Positions 6,638 through 13,333 of a DNA stretch of 13,333 bases are shown piece after piece (positions within the stretch are counted from its first letter, which is position 1; each line of letters opens with the position of its first letter). The stretch is from positions 7,061-20,393 of the forward strand of contig NZXL01000035.1 in the NCBI GenBank assembly GCA_002697705.1, given 5' to 3'. Source of the stretch: Methanobacteriota archaeon (GTDB taxonomy: Archaea; Thermoplasmatota; Poseidoniia; Poseidoniales; Poseidoniaceae). The notes under the pieces are model-generated. The model saw nothing but the letters and a program-made list of their open reading frames with translations, was not told the origin of the DNA and searched no databases. The translations under genes were made by a program, and so were the position numbers.

Positions 6638-7770
6638 TACCAAGCCTCCAAATCAGGGACACAATCAATGTAAGGTAGATTGACTCCACAAGATTTACAT
6701 TCAAAGCGAGTTGGGAATTTTTCCTTACAAATGTTACAAGCAGTGCCAATAATACCTGATTGATTAGTACATGTTTCAGTTGCACACGGCACTGATAACT
6801 GTCCATCACTTTCTCTTTGTAATTCAACATCTGCATCACACTCTGGACATTTAGCATCATCTTGAATCTTCAAAGAACCTTGAGCCAATTCTATTTCAGC
6901 AGTAATTGCTGCTGTAGTACTAATTCTAACTTCACTACCAAGCATTCTCTGAGGATACCACATTAGTAACATGAAAACAGGAACTATCAATAATCCCGAT
7001 ATTATGTGCATAATGTAAAACATTGAGTTTTGGTCACTCCTTCTTGCTACATAATGCACTCCATTCCAACATGAGTAAAATGCATTAACGAGCCAAAATA
7101 CTAGTAAACTACCCCATCCAACTAAAGAATGTTCACGCATTTCCTTTTCCATTACTCTTACATCTTCATGCACGTGGTGAATTTGAACATGTAAATCTCT
7201 TGTTTCGATTACGGCTTTCCAAAAGAAGTAGATAAAGAAGAAAATTACGAGCATGATTAATACACCATACATCATATCCGACAACACCATGTTTTTCGGG
7301 AAATCCGAATTTTTCTGATGGAATAGTACTTGTAAAAACATTAAACCATTCCAAATTAAAAGCATAGAAATTGAGTGGACTCTCATAACAGGAAATTGTG
7401 TCCACATCAAGTAGACAAACCACACCCAACCAATTAATGCAAGTAACATTTGGAAGAATGAAAAACTTCCAACTTTTCTCATACCTTCAAGACCGACAAG
7501 TTCAGGATTTCCACCAGAAAATATGTCTGCAGATAAAGATCCTAAAAGAAATGCGATAGTTCCAACACATAGTGCAATAATTAGTTCTTTATTCCATTCT
7601 GTGAATGCTAATAAAACGATGAATTTGATCTCTTTACGCACTTTATCTATTGGACTAAAAATGGGGTGAATATTGGAAAACTCGAATTTTAAATTCATGT
7701 CGCGAAGGTGGAAAGGCATTTCTGACATAGTTGAACTAGCCATTTCGGTTGCCTCAACCGTCTCGCTCAT
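6637..7770 (-). CDS. Unrecognised six-helix membrane protein with C-terminal zinc ribbons
   Basis: No family is recognised. From the ATG at 7770 the 377-residue product has a polar cytoplasmic-looking N-terminus of about 55 residues. About six hydrophobic helices follow, near residues 63-83, 103-125, 131-151, 166-188, 216-236 and 250-273. A short basic stretch rich in His and charged residues (HVQIHHVHEDVRVMEKEMREH) sits between helices four and five. The soluble C-terminus carries four cysteine pairs: CPEC (308-311), Cys329 with Cys334, CNIC (345-348) and CKSC (358-361). Together these could form two zinc ribbons. The longest frame starts at a GTG (7791); I prefer the ATG because the extra seven residues look non-conserved, but the start is uncertain. 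It is the first gene of the operon with the cysteine desulfurase and the subtilase. A TATA-like CTAAATTA lies near 7819-7826 on the minus strand. Confidence 0.75.
   Translation of the reverse strand: MSETVEATEMASSTMSEMPFHLRDMNLKFEFSNIHPIFSPIDKVRKEIKFIVLLAFTEWNKELIIALCVGTIAFLLGSLSADIFSGGNPELVGLEGMRKVGSFSFFQMLLALIGWVWFVYLMWTQFPVMRVHSISMLLIWNGLMFLQVLFHQKNSDFPKNMVLSDMMYGVLIMLVIFFFIYFFWKAVIETRDLHVQIHHVHEDVRVMEKEMREHSLVGWGSLLVFWLVNAFYSCWNGVHYVARRSDQNSMFYIMHIISGLLIVPVFMLLMWYPQRMLGSEVRISTTAAITAEIELAQGSLKIQDDAKCPECDADVELQRESDGQLSVPCATETCTNQSGIIGTACNICKEKFPTRFECKSCGVNLPYIDCVPDLEAW
6645..6649 (-). promoter_or_regulatory. Shine-Dalgarno sequence of the cysteine desulfurase gene
   Basis: GGAGG reads on the minus strand inside the last codons of the upstream membrane-protein gene, seven bases before the ATG at 6637. 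It selects this ATG over the TTG six bases upstream and supports leadered internal translation in this operon. Confidence 0.7.
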
Positions 7771-7869
7771 GTCGTGGCCTAAAGGGTTCACATATGAGTT
7801 CTTTCGCCTAATCGTTCACTAATTTAGAGCGAGAGCGTTAAACATGGGATGAGAGTCGCAGGGTTACGA

Positions 7870-7955
7870 GCCGAGATCGCATAGCCTGGTATTGCGCGCG
7901 ACTGGAAATCGCGTGTCCTTGTGGCACGAGAGTTCAAATCTCTCTCTCGGCGCCA
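7870..7955 (+). tRNA. tRNA-Ser, anticodon GGA, CCA encoded
   Basis: The full cloverleaf can be drawn. The acceptor stem pairs GCCGAGA (7870-7876) with TCTCGGC (7945-7951). The anticodon stem pairs CGCGA with TCGCG around loop CTGGAAA, giving anticodon GGA (7904-7906), which reads UCC and UCU. The T arm is GAGAG-TTCAAAT-CTCTC (7928-7944). A long variable arm at 7914-7927, with a short stem TGTC/GGCA, is typical of class II tRNA-Ser. The discriminator is G7952, followed by an encoded CCA (7953-7955). There is no intron: the anticodon loop has the normal 7 nt. A TTAAAC near 7838-7843 lies about 30 bp upstream and could be a weak TATA element. Confidence 0.96.
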
Positions 7956-8022
7956 ATTTAATTCAAACAATTAATATTCAAATTAATTTATCGACAATAC
8001 TTCTTCTATCATCAGTGGATTA
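7956..8022. other. A/T-rich spacer between two convergent tRNA genes
   Basis: Very A/T-rich 67-bp spacer containing repeated AATTCAAA and ATTAAT-like words. It presumably holds the transcription end points of both tRNA genes. No run of five or more T is seen on either strand, so the terminators are not obvious. Confidence 0.4.
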
Positions 8023-8097
8023 TGGAGCCACCGGCGAGATTTGAACTCGCGACCTCCTCATTACCAATGAGGTGCTATACCGCTAAGCCACGGTGGC
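8023..8097 (-). tRNA. tRNA-Thr, anticodon GGT, CCA encoded
   Basis: Read on the minus strand, the acceptor stem pairs GCCACCG (8097-8091) with CGGTGGC (8033-8027). The D stem is GCT/AGC. The anticodon stem pairs CCTCA with TGAGG around loop TTGGTAA, giving anticodon GGT (8065-8063), which reads ACC and ACU. The T arm is GCGAG-TTCAAAT-CTCGC (8050-8034). The discriminator is T (8026), as is usual for archaeal tRNA-Thr, and CCA is encoded at 8025-8023. There is no intron. It faces the tRNA-Ser gene tail to tail. Confidence 0.96.
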
Positions 8098-8122
8098 GCA
8101 ATGCCTGCGAATCGCCTCGTGA

Positions 8123-8128
8123 TTATAA
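8123..8128 (-). promoter_or_regulatory. TATA box of the tRNA-Thr gene
   Basis: TTATAA lies 25 bp upstream of the first base of tRNA-Thr, with a purine-rich GAAGTGG just upstream as a possible BRE. This is the spacing expected for an archaeal TBP/TFB promoter starting at or near the mature 5' end. It is the clearest promoter in the window. Confidence 0.6.
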
Positions 8129-8242
8129 CCACTTCGAGACTTCTAAGAATTGTTTGCTGGACTTCTTATTCAGTTGTCAAAACCTATCATTATCGATATT
8201 TTTTCCCTCAAAGATTAAAGGGCTATTTTGTTAATTGGTGAA

Positions 8243-8262
8243 TAAGGAAGGCGACTTCCTTA
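8243..8262 (+). promoter_or_regulatory. Perfect 8-bp hairpin with GCGA tetraloop upstream of the 61-aa gene
   Basis: TAAGGAAG (8243-8250) pairs exactly with CTTCCTTA (8255-8262) across GCGA, a GNRA-type loop when transcribed on the plus strand. It ends 12 bases before the ATG at 8275 in an otherwise unstructured A/T-rich region. It could be a 5'-leader structure affecting translation or RNA stability, or a dyad operator at DNA level. The 145 bp between it and the tRNA-Thr 5' end show only the TATA box and a T6 run at 8199-8204. Confidence 0.5.
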
Positions 8263-8274
8263 GATGGGATATTG

Positions 8275-8460
8275 ATGGGACAAGAAGTAGAATCTAAAGT
8301 AGATATGCGCCGACGTGTGCATGATTTACAAAGCCAAGTTGACGAATTGAAGGAACTAGTAAACACTTTGCTGAGTGTTATTTGTGAAGAGCCAGATGGA
8401 GTTCATACTGGTGCCGCTCCAATGATACCAGGTCAAAGCACATCTAAATTCTGCATGTGA
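8275..8460 (+). CDS. Small coiled-coil protein, 61 aa, unrecognised
   Basis: The product starts MGQEVESKVDMRRRVHDLQ. Heptad-like spacing of hydrophobic residues (V, L, V, L, L, V, L, V) over residues 9-37 suggests a coiled coil or helical dimer. A short tail follows containing GAAPMIPGQSTSKFCM, with Cys37 and Cys60. The ATG at 8275 is preceded in frame by a TTG (8272), and no other start lies before the stop at 8239-8241. No strong Shine-Dalgarno is visible. Its TGA ends exactly where the rtcB stop begins on the other strand. The balanced amphipathic composition and snug fit between the hairpin and rtcB argue for a real gene. I do not recognise the family and propose no function. Confidence 0.65.
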   Translation: MGQEVESKVDMRRRVHDLQSQVDELKELVNTLLSVICEEPDGVHTGAAPMIPGQSTSKFCM

Positions 8461-9975
8461 TCAACCTTTGACAACAACCTTTGGAATTATTCTCGCTACA
8501 GGCCTAGCTAGTCCTGCTTTGGAAGTTAATTCAATGACTTCATCTACATCTTTGTAAGCGTCAGGGGCTTCTTCAGAGAGTACATTTGGGGTTGAAGCAT
8601 GAACTCTTATTCCCGAATTCTCCAATTTCTGTTTCAATGCTTTTCCATCGATTGTCTTTTTTGCCTTAGTTCTTGAAAGTGAACGTCCGGCGCCATGACA
8701 AGATGAACCAAATGCCTGATTTTGACCCGAAATAGGGCCAGACATAATCCATGAACCTGTACCCATGTCACCTGGCACTAATACTGGTTGTCCTGTTATT
8801 TTGAAATGTGAATTTAGTTCTAACTGGTCTCCACCAAAGGCCCTAGTTGCTCCCTTTCTATGAACTGCACATTGACAATTCTTACCATGAATCATATGAG
8901 TTTCTACCTTTGCTATATTGTGTGCTACGTCATACAGTGTCTTTGCTTCACCATCAATTCCCATCTCCAGTGTCAAAACTTCTCTAAGTCGATGAGCCAA
9001 AGCACTTCTATTAGCAAATGCAAAATTTGCTGCACCATTCATATCATCCAAGTATTGTTGCCCTTCTTTGGAATGAAATGGTGCACACGCCAATTGTCTA
9101 TCAGCAACATGGAAATCCCAATTCTCATTATACCAACGATTTCCATCTCTTTTGTACATTTGTTCTAGTTTTCTTGAATGTTCACTACATACTTGATGGC
9201 CAAGTCCTCTTGAACCAGAATGAATCATTGCTAGTAATTGTCCCTCATACAATCCCCAGTGTTTAGCAGTTTCATTATCCTCAACAGATTCAACACATTG
9301 TATTTCTAAGAAATGGTTACCACTCCCCAGTGTACCTAATGCACGCATTCCTCTTTCTTTAGCCCTCGTAGAAAGTTCGACATTATTAGTTTCTAAACGT
9401 CCTCCGGATTCTAGATTTTCGAGATCTTTTGAATGTCCAAAGCCGAGATCAGCAGCAGATTGTGCGCCACCGGAAATAATTTCGTCCAAATCACTCATAC
9501 TGATGTCTAATCCACCTTTTCCAGATGCTCCAGCCGGTATTCTTCCCGCTATACGCCCACCTAATTTTTTGATATTTGGAATGTCATCAATTGTTGCCTC
9601 TAGTGCTAATACTCGAACACCGCAGTTTATGTCGAAACCAACCCCACCAGGTGAAATCGCTCCACCTAGTTCACCAGCCTCGGTATCAGTTGCAATTACG
9701 CCGCCAATTGGCAAACCATATCCGAAATGCCAATCAGCCATTGCCCATGCTTCACCAACAATTCCTGGTAGACTTGCTGCGTTAACCAATTGTTCTGGGC
9801 CCCTGTCATCGGCATACTTAGCCAAGTGGTTTTGGTCCGTGACGATTCTGGCGTCAACTTTCATATCGCCATGGGCTTTGATGCGCATAGTCCCATCATT
9901 TTCCGATTGAAGATGCTCTCGCCAATCTTCGCCCATGTACATGTGTTGAGTTAGTCCTCTTTGAGCATTGTTCAT
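8461..9975 (-). CDS. rtcB: RtcB, GTP-dependent tRNA-splicing RNA ligase
   Basis: RtcB joins RNA ends bearing 2',3'-cyclic phosphate or 3'-phosphate to 5'-OH ends, sealing tRNA exons after intron excision in archaea. The 504-residue product has all hallmark blocks: MADWHFGYGLPIGG (79-92), GGVGFDINCGVR with metal ligands Asp115 and Cys118, LGTLGSGNHFLE with His221, IHSGSRGLGHQ with His252, AHNIAKVE with His352, HRKGATRAF (372-380), PVLVPGDMGTGSW (397-409), and SSCHGAGR with His427 as the guanylylated nucleophile. It ends in KVVVKG, with the expected near-terminal Lys503. There is no intein, a frequent insertion in archaeal rtcB. The ATG at 9975 is the first in frame; Met12 and Met14 are alternatives. 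It is divergent from alaS and abuts the 61-aa gene. Archease, its usual cofactor, is not in the window. Confidence 0.96.
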   Translation of the reverse strand: MNNAQRGLTQHMYMGEDWREHLQSENDGTMRIKAHGDMKVDARIVTDQNHLAKYADDRGPEQLVNAASLPGIVGEAWAMADWHFGYGLPIGGVIATDTEAGELGGAISPGGVGFDINCGVRVLALEATIDDIPNIKKLGGRIAGRIPAGASGKGGLDISMSDLDEIISGGAQSAADLGFGHSKDLENLESGGRLETNNVELSTRAKERGMRALGTLGSGNHFLEIQCVESVEDNETAKHWGLYEGQLLAMIHSGSRGLGHQVCSEHSRKLEQMYKRDGNRWYNENWDFHVADRQLACAPFHSKEGQQYLDDMNGAANFAFANRSALAHRLREVLTLEMGIDGEAKTLYDVAHNIAKVETHMIHGKNCQCAVHRKGATRAFGGDQLELNSHFKITGQPVLVPGDMGTGSWIMSGPISGQNQAFGSSCHGAGRSLSRTKAKKTIDGKALKQKLENSGIRVHASTPNVLSEEAPDAYKDVDEVIELTSKAGLARPVARIIPKVVVKG

Positions 9976-10055
9976 GCTATTCTAGGCTTTTACACCCGTA
10001 GGTTTCAATATGTGTCGTCGTTAGGGATGGGTGTCACAAGTTGACAGGTGTGCAA
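9976..10055. promoter_or_regulatory. Divergent intergenic region rtcB / alaS
   Basis: This 80-bp gap carries the promoters of both genes. AGGTG at 10046-10050, five bases before the alaS ATG, is a good Shine-Dalgarno. No equally clear site precedes rtcB. The A/T-rich words TTTTACA (9988-9994) and CAATATG are present, but none is a convincing TATA box at the right distance. Confidence 0.4.
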
Positions 10056-12905
10056 ATGAGTCTACCCCCGATAGATTTGGCAGTATTCCATGAAAATGGA
10101 TATTTGCGTAAGCAATGTCGTGTCACTGACCTTTGGTTTTGGACTACAGATGAATCTAGAGATACATGTGGGGACACCAGTGAAGATGAATATACATTTA
10201 TTGGTAAACCTTTGATTCAAGGTTATGAAATGCGTGGGAAATCATTGAAAGATGCTATGCGTGAAGCATTTTTACAATTTTTTGAGAATGTCGAACATAC
10301 AAGAATTTCACCTTACCCGGTACTTGCTAGATGGCGAGATGACATTCACTTAACAATTGCTTCAATCGCGGATTTTCAACCTCATGTTACATCGGGAGAA
10401 GTTGAACCTCCGGCTAATCCTTTGACTATTTCACAACCCTGTATTAGACTCACTGATGTCGATGCAGTTGGTCGTTCAGGCAGACATTTAACCACATTTG
10501 AAATGATGGCTCACCACGTATTTAATCGTCCAGAAGAAGGAAAAATGTTCTATTGGATGGAAGAGTGTGTACAGTATTGTCATGATATGTTTACCAAGAC
10601 ATTTGGAATCGATTCTAGTGAAATAACCTATGTCGAAAACCCATGGTGTGGTGGAGGAAATGCTGGGGCAGCTGTTGAAGTTATTGTTGGCGGATTAGAA
10701 TTAGCAACTCTTGTTTTCATGAATCTTGAGGAACATCCTGATGGTGATGTTGAATTGAAAGGGGACACGTATCGGGAAATGCCATTACAAATAATAGATA
10801 CTGGATATGGGTTGGAAAGATTTTGTTGGGCTGCTGCAGGAACTCCTACAATTTACGAAGCAATTTACCCTGAAACTGTAGAATGGTTGAAAGAATTATC
10901 AGGATTTGAGAACATTGCTAATCAATGGCCAGAATTAAATCTAGATGATGTACTCGGTGAAATGAGTCGATTGAACGGCATAATGAATATCGAGGCAGGT
11001 GTTGATGGAGAAAAGTTACGCTCAATATTTATTGATAGATTGTCACAAAGAGGATTTGTTCTTAGCGATGAACAATTTTCAAGCATCACCGAACCACTTG
11101 CCAGAATTTATGCCATACCCGATCACCTTCATGCACTTTGTAATATGCTTGGTGACGGACTTGTTCCTTCAAATGCTAAAGCAGGATATCTAGCTAGAAT
11201 GATGGCTAGAAGGACATTAAGGTTACGTGATGAATTAGGCTTAGATGTATCACTTTCTGAACTTGCCACGCATCATTTAGAGATCAACTTGGGCAATTCT
11301 AAGATGAAACAAACCAAAGATGGATTGTGTAAGATTTTAGATCTTGAAGAGCAGAAATATGCTGAAATGTTAAGGAAGGGGGGTAATGTGATTTTGACAC
11401 AATTGCGAACTTTGGACAAATCTAGCGATTCAATTGACGATGAGATTTTATTCACCCTAAATGATTCTCATGGTATTCCACCTGATATGGTTATTTCATT
11501 AGCGAAAGATTCAGGATGGAGTAATGTTAAACTTCGAATTGGCTTTTCTGCTGAGATGGCTGAAAGACATGCTTTGATGGCTAAAAAGGCTGCAATTTCA
11601 GTGGTGGAAAAGAAATTGGTCGATATTCCAGATTCGTTACCCGTTACAAAATCTCTTTATTATGAAGATGTTCAACAACGTGAATTTGATGCCAGTGTTC
11701 TTTTCTGTAGTCCATTAAGTGGTGATGATTTACCTGAAAGCGCCACCCACGGAATCATTCTTGACAGAACATGTTTCTATCCAGAAGGTGGAGGCCAAGA
11801 AGGAGATCATGGGAGTCTTTCTACCGATTCGAACATTCGAAATATTTTGGATACGAGAATGTCTGGTTCACATATTGTTCACTTGGTAGATGGTGCATTT
11901 GAGGTCGGAGATTTGGTTCATGGGAGTTTAGATTGGGATCGAAGAAAACAATTGATGGATCACCATACTTCAGTTCACATCGTCGGTGGAGCTGCAAGAA
12001 GGATTTTGGGGCCTCACATTTACCAAGCAGGGGCGAATAAATCTGTAGAATCTGCAAGACTCGATATTACACATTTCAATCGCTTAACTCGTGAAGACTT
12101 AGATGCAATTGAGAGTATGGCAAATGAAATTATTGGCCAAGTACATAGAACAGATAAGTCCGAAATCAATCGTAAAGATGCCGATAAGAAATATGGATTT
12201 GACTTATACCAAGGTGGAGCACCAAAAGGAGATATGATTAGGGTGTTAAGAATTTCAGACCATGACGTTCAAGCATGTGGGGGTACACATCACGATGAGC
12301 CAGGTCAAATAGGTTCGATAAGAGTTATTCGTTCAACAGCAGTCCAAGATGGTGTTGAAAGATTACACATAGTTGCAGGTCAAGCAGCATTAAATTATGC
12401 TAGAGAGCAAGACGAATTATTGCGTCGAACAGTAGATATTTTTGGTATCAATTCAGAAGACCTTCCAAGAACGGCTGAAAGATTCTTCAGTGAGTGGAAA
12501 GAACAACGTAAAAGAATTGAGCATTTAGAAGCCGAGATAGTTCGAATCAAAACCTCTGGTGGAGATGATTCTTCACATTCTAAAGACGGCGTAAGAATAG
12601 TTGTTATGGAAAGTGATGGAGATCTTAAGCAGATGACAAAAATGCTCAAGGAATTAACACTAGATAGCCAAAATCCAACTCTTGCAATATTAGGTTCTCG
12701 AGTTGGTGGCGGCAAACTAATGATTGCAACTACTGAAGGAACTATAGCTAGTGAAAGATATAATGCAGTAGATATTTTGAGAAAAATATCACCACTTATC
12801 TCTGGTGGCGGTGGAGGAAGACCAACATTTGCTCAAGGTGGAGGCAGTAATCCTGATGGCCTTGATGATGCTTTGGCTGAAGCCAAGAAAATCCTGGAAA
12901 TTTAA
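10056..12905 (+). CDS. alaS: Alanyl-tRNA synthetase, archaeal type
   Basis: AlaRS charges tRNA-Ala and edits mischarged Ser and Gly. The 949-residue product is archaeal in form. The N-terminus has FHENGYLRKQCRVTDLWFW and a second Cys at 38 in a cysteine-containing entry module (Cys21, Cys38) typical of archaeal AlaRS. The class II catalytic core (to about 300) includes NPWCGGGNAG and TGYGLERFCW. The helical tRNA-recognition part follows. The editing domain is marked by FYPEGGGQ (574-581), HHTSVH with His637 and His641, and CGGTH (741-745). The C-terminal domain ends with the glycine-rich GGGGGRP.FAQGGG block near residue 915. All zinc and editing residues are present. The longest frame begins at a TTG (10041); AGGTG five bases before the ATG at 10056 decides the start. 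The stop overlaps that of the Nudix gene (TTAA, 12902-12905). Confidence 0.97.
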   Translation: MSLPPIDLAVFHENGYLRKQCRVTDLWFWTTDESRDTCGDTSEDEYTFIGKPLIQGYEMRGKSLKDAMREAFLQFFENVEHTRISPYPVLARWRDDIHLTIASIADFQPHVTSGEVEPPANPLTISQPCIRLTDVDAVGRSGRHLTTFEMMAHHVFNRPEEGKMFYWMEECVQYCHDMFTKTFGIDSSEITYVENPWCGGGNAGAAVEVIVGGLELATLVFMNLEEHPDGDVELKGDTYREMPLQIIDTGYGLERFCWAAAGTPTIYEAIYPETVEWLKELSGFENIANQWPELNLDDVLGEMSRLNGIMNIEAGVDGEKLRSIFIDRLSQRGFVLSDEQFSSITEPLARIYAIPDHLHALCNMLGDGLVPSNAKAGYLARMMARRTLRLRDELGLDVSLSELATHHLEINLGNSKMKQTKDGLCKILDLEEQKYAEMLRKGGNVILTQLRTLDKSSDSIDDEILFTLNDSHGIPPDMVISLAKDSGWSNVKLRIGFSAEMAERHALMAKKAAISVVEKKLVDIPDSLPVTKSLYYEDVQQREFDASVLFCSPLSGDDLPESATHGIILDRTCFYPEGGGQEGDHGSLSTDSNIRNILDTRMSGSHIVHLVDGAFEVGDLVHGSLDWDRRKQLMDHHTSVHIVGGAARRILGPHIYQAGANKSVESARLDITHFNRLTREDLDAIESMANEIIGQVHRTDKSEINRKDADKKYGFDLYQGGAPKGDMIRVLRISDHDVQACGGTHHDEPGQIGSIRVIRSTAVQDGVERLHIVAGQAALNYAREQDELLRRTVDIFGINSEDLPRTAERFFSEWKEQRKRIEHLEAEIVRIKTSGGDDSSHSKDGVRIVVMESDGDLKQMTKMLKELTLDSQNPTLAILGSRVGGGKLMIATTEGTIASERYNAVDILRKISPLISGGGGGRPTFAQGGGSNPDGLDDALAEAKKILEI

Positions 12906-13333
12906 GAAAGTGAATTTTTAATTGCTTCTCTATCGAAGTATGAAGGTACAATATTCATTGCTGAGTTGGCGTCAAACCACTTGACATCTGAAATTTCATC
13001 TTCTTGTAATTTTAAATCAGATAAATCTCCATTCCATTTCGAGTGATAGGTGAAAGAAACAAAGGAGATTCCCTCATTGGTGAAAATTTGTTGAGTTATT
13101 GTAGGTTCCTTTTGAGTTAAAATTAATTCAAGACCAAGTTCTTCCATTGCTTCTCTAACACATCCGGTACTCGGATGTTCGTTATGTTCCATGTAACCTC
13201 CTGGTAGAGTCCAATGCCCTGTAAAATGACCTCTTGAGACCTTGGCAAGTAATATTTGGTCATTGGGGTTTCTAACGATTACCTTGGAAACCAAGCGATG
13301 AATTGAACGATAAACAGACTCTCTTGCTACAGG
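12902..13333 (-). CDS. Nudix hydrolase, 5' end beyond the window
   Basis: Nudix enzymes cleave nucleoside diphosphates linked to another group, often to clear damaged nucleotides. The complete Nudix box is present: GYMEHNE-x7-REAMEELGL fits GX5EX7REUXEEXGU, including the metal-binding REAMEE residues. It is preceded by LLAKVSRGHFTGHWTLPGG, the usual strand and loop. The frame remains open to the right edge (PVARESVYRSIHRLVSKVI upstream). A start at a TTG (13294) would give 130 residues, a normal size, but no ATG or GTG precedes it in the window. I therefore treat the gene as running off the edge, with 143 residues visible. Substrate cannot be read from the sequence; the SRGHFTGHWTLPGGYME form is of the general MutT/ADP-ribose type. 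It converges on alaS with a four-base stop overlap. Confidence 0.88.
   Translation of the reverse strand, partial: PVARESVYRSIHRLVSKVIVRNPNDQILLAKVSRGHFTGHWTLPGGYMEHNEHPSTGCVREAMEELGLELILTQKEPTITQQIFTNEGISFVSFTYHSKWNGDLSDLKLQEDEISDVKWFDANSAMNIVPSYFDREAIKNSLS
12915..12919 (+). terminator. T5 tract after the alaS stop, inside the Nudix gene
   Basis: TTTTT begins ten bases after the alaS stop on the plus strand. Archaeal transcription can end at such short U-rich tracts, so it is a candidate 3' end for alaS. It lies within the coding sequence of the opposing gene. No hairpin precedes it. Confidence 0.3.

Noticed and set aside
8022..8234. 70-residue plus-strand frame beginning MEPPARFELATSSLP
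   Set aside because: It is antisense to the tRNA-Thr gene; this peptide is a well-known false ORF arising from the complement of a tRNA.
9503..9910. 135-residue plus-strand frame inside rtcB
   Set aside because: Antisense to conserved RtcB motifs, and Pro/Ser-rich as expected for the complement of Gly-rich coding sequence.
8461..9975. Intein within rtcB
   Set aside because: All RtcB motifs are contiguous with normal spacing and total length is 504 residues, leaving no room for an intein.
1..13333. CRISPR array, insertion sequence, prophage or defence island
   Set aside because: No regularly spaced repeats, transposase, integrase or terminal inverted repeats were seen; the genes are mostly housekeeping.

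Overview
The window looks like chromosomal DNA from an A+T-rich, gene-dense archaeon. The best guess is a marine Thermoplasmatota lineage (Marine Group II/III, Poseidoniales-like). The archaeal signs are an archaeal-type alanyl-tRNA synthetase, a DTD2/GEK1-type D-aminoacyl-tRNA deacylase, an HVO_0476-family zinc protein, RtcB, a TATA box placed correctly upstream of a tRNA gene, and a tRNA-Thr with U73. The lineage is an inference from gene content and style; no phylogeny was possible.

Layout. (1) 1-590: the N-terminal part of an unrecognised protein on the minus strand, divergent from dtdA (667-1632, +). (2) 1680-3421: a single-domain proline dehydrogenase (+) converging on an HVO_0476-family zinc-finger protein (-). 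(3) 3520-7770: a class I SAM methyltransferase (+) converging on a tight three-gene minus-strand operon. In order of transcription the operon encodes a six-helix membrane protein with C-terminal zinc ribbons, a SufS-like cysteine desulfurase and a membrane-anchored subtilisin-like protease. (4) 7870-8097: two convergent tRNA genes, Ser(GGA) and Thr(GGT), both with encoded CCA. (5) 8243-8460: an 8-bp hairpin with a GNRA-type loop just upstream of a 61-aa coiled-coil protein. (6) 8461-12905: rtcB (-) divergent from alaS (+). (7) 12902-13333: a Nudix hydrolase (-) that runs off the right edge.

Shared themes. RNA and translation quality control dominate: DTD2 removes D-amino acids from tRNA, AlaRS charges and edits tRNA-Ala, RtcB joins tRNA exons, and there are two tRNA genes. 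The rest are housekeeping metabolic or redox genes plus one tight operon (membrane Zn-ribbon protein, SufS, subtilase) whose joint role is unknown. All four convergent gene pairs have no spacer: three overlap by four bases through interlocked stop codons and one abuts exactly. Any transcription terminator there must lie inside the opposing gene. Genes with a clear Shine-Dalgarno sequence generally have an ATG a few codons inside the longest frame, and I chose those starts. I see no IS element, prophage, CRISPR array or clear sign of recent transfer, and nothing that I can confidently call a new defence or mobile system.
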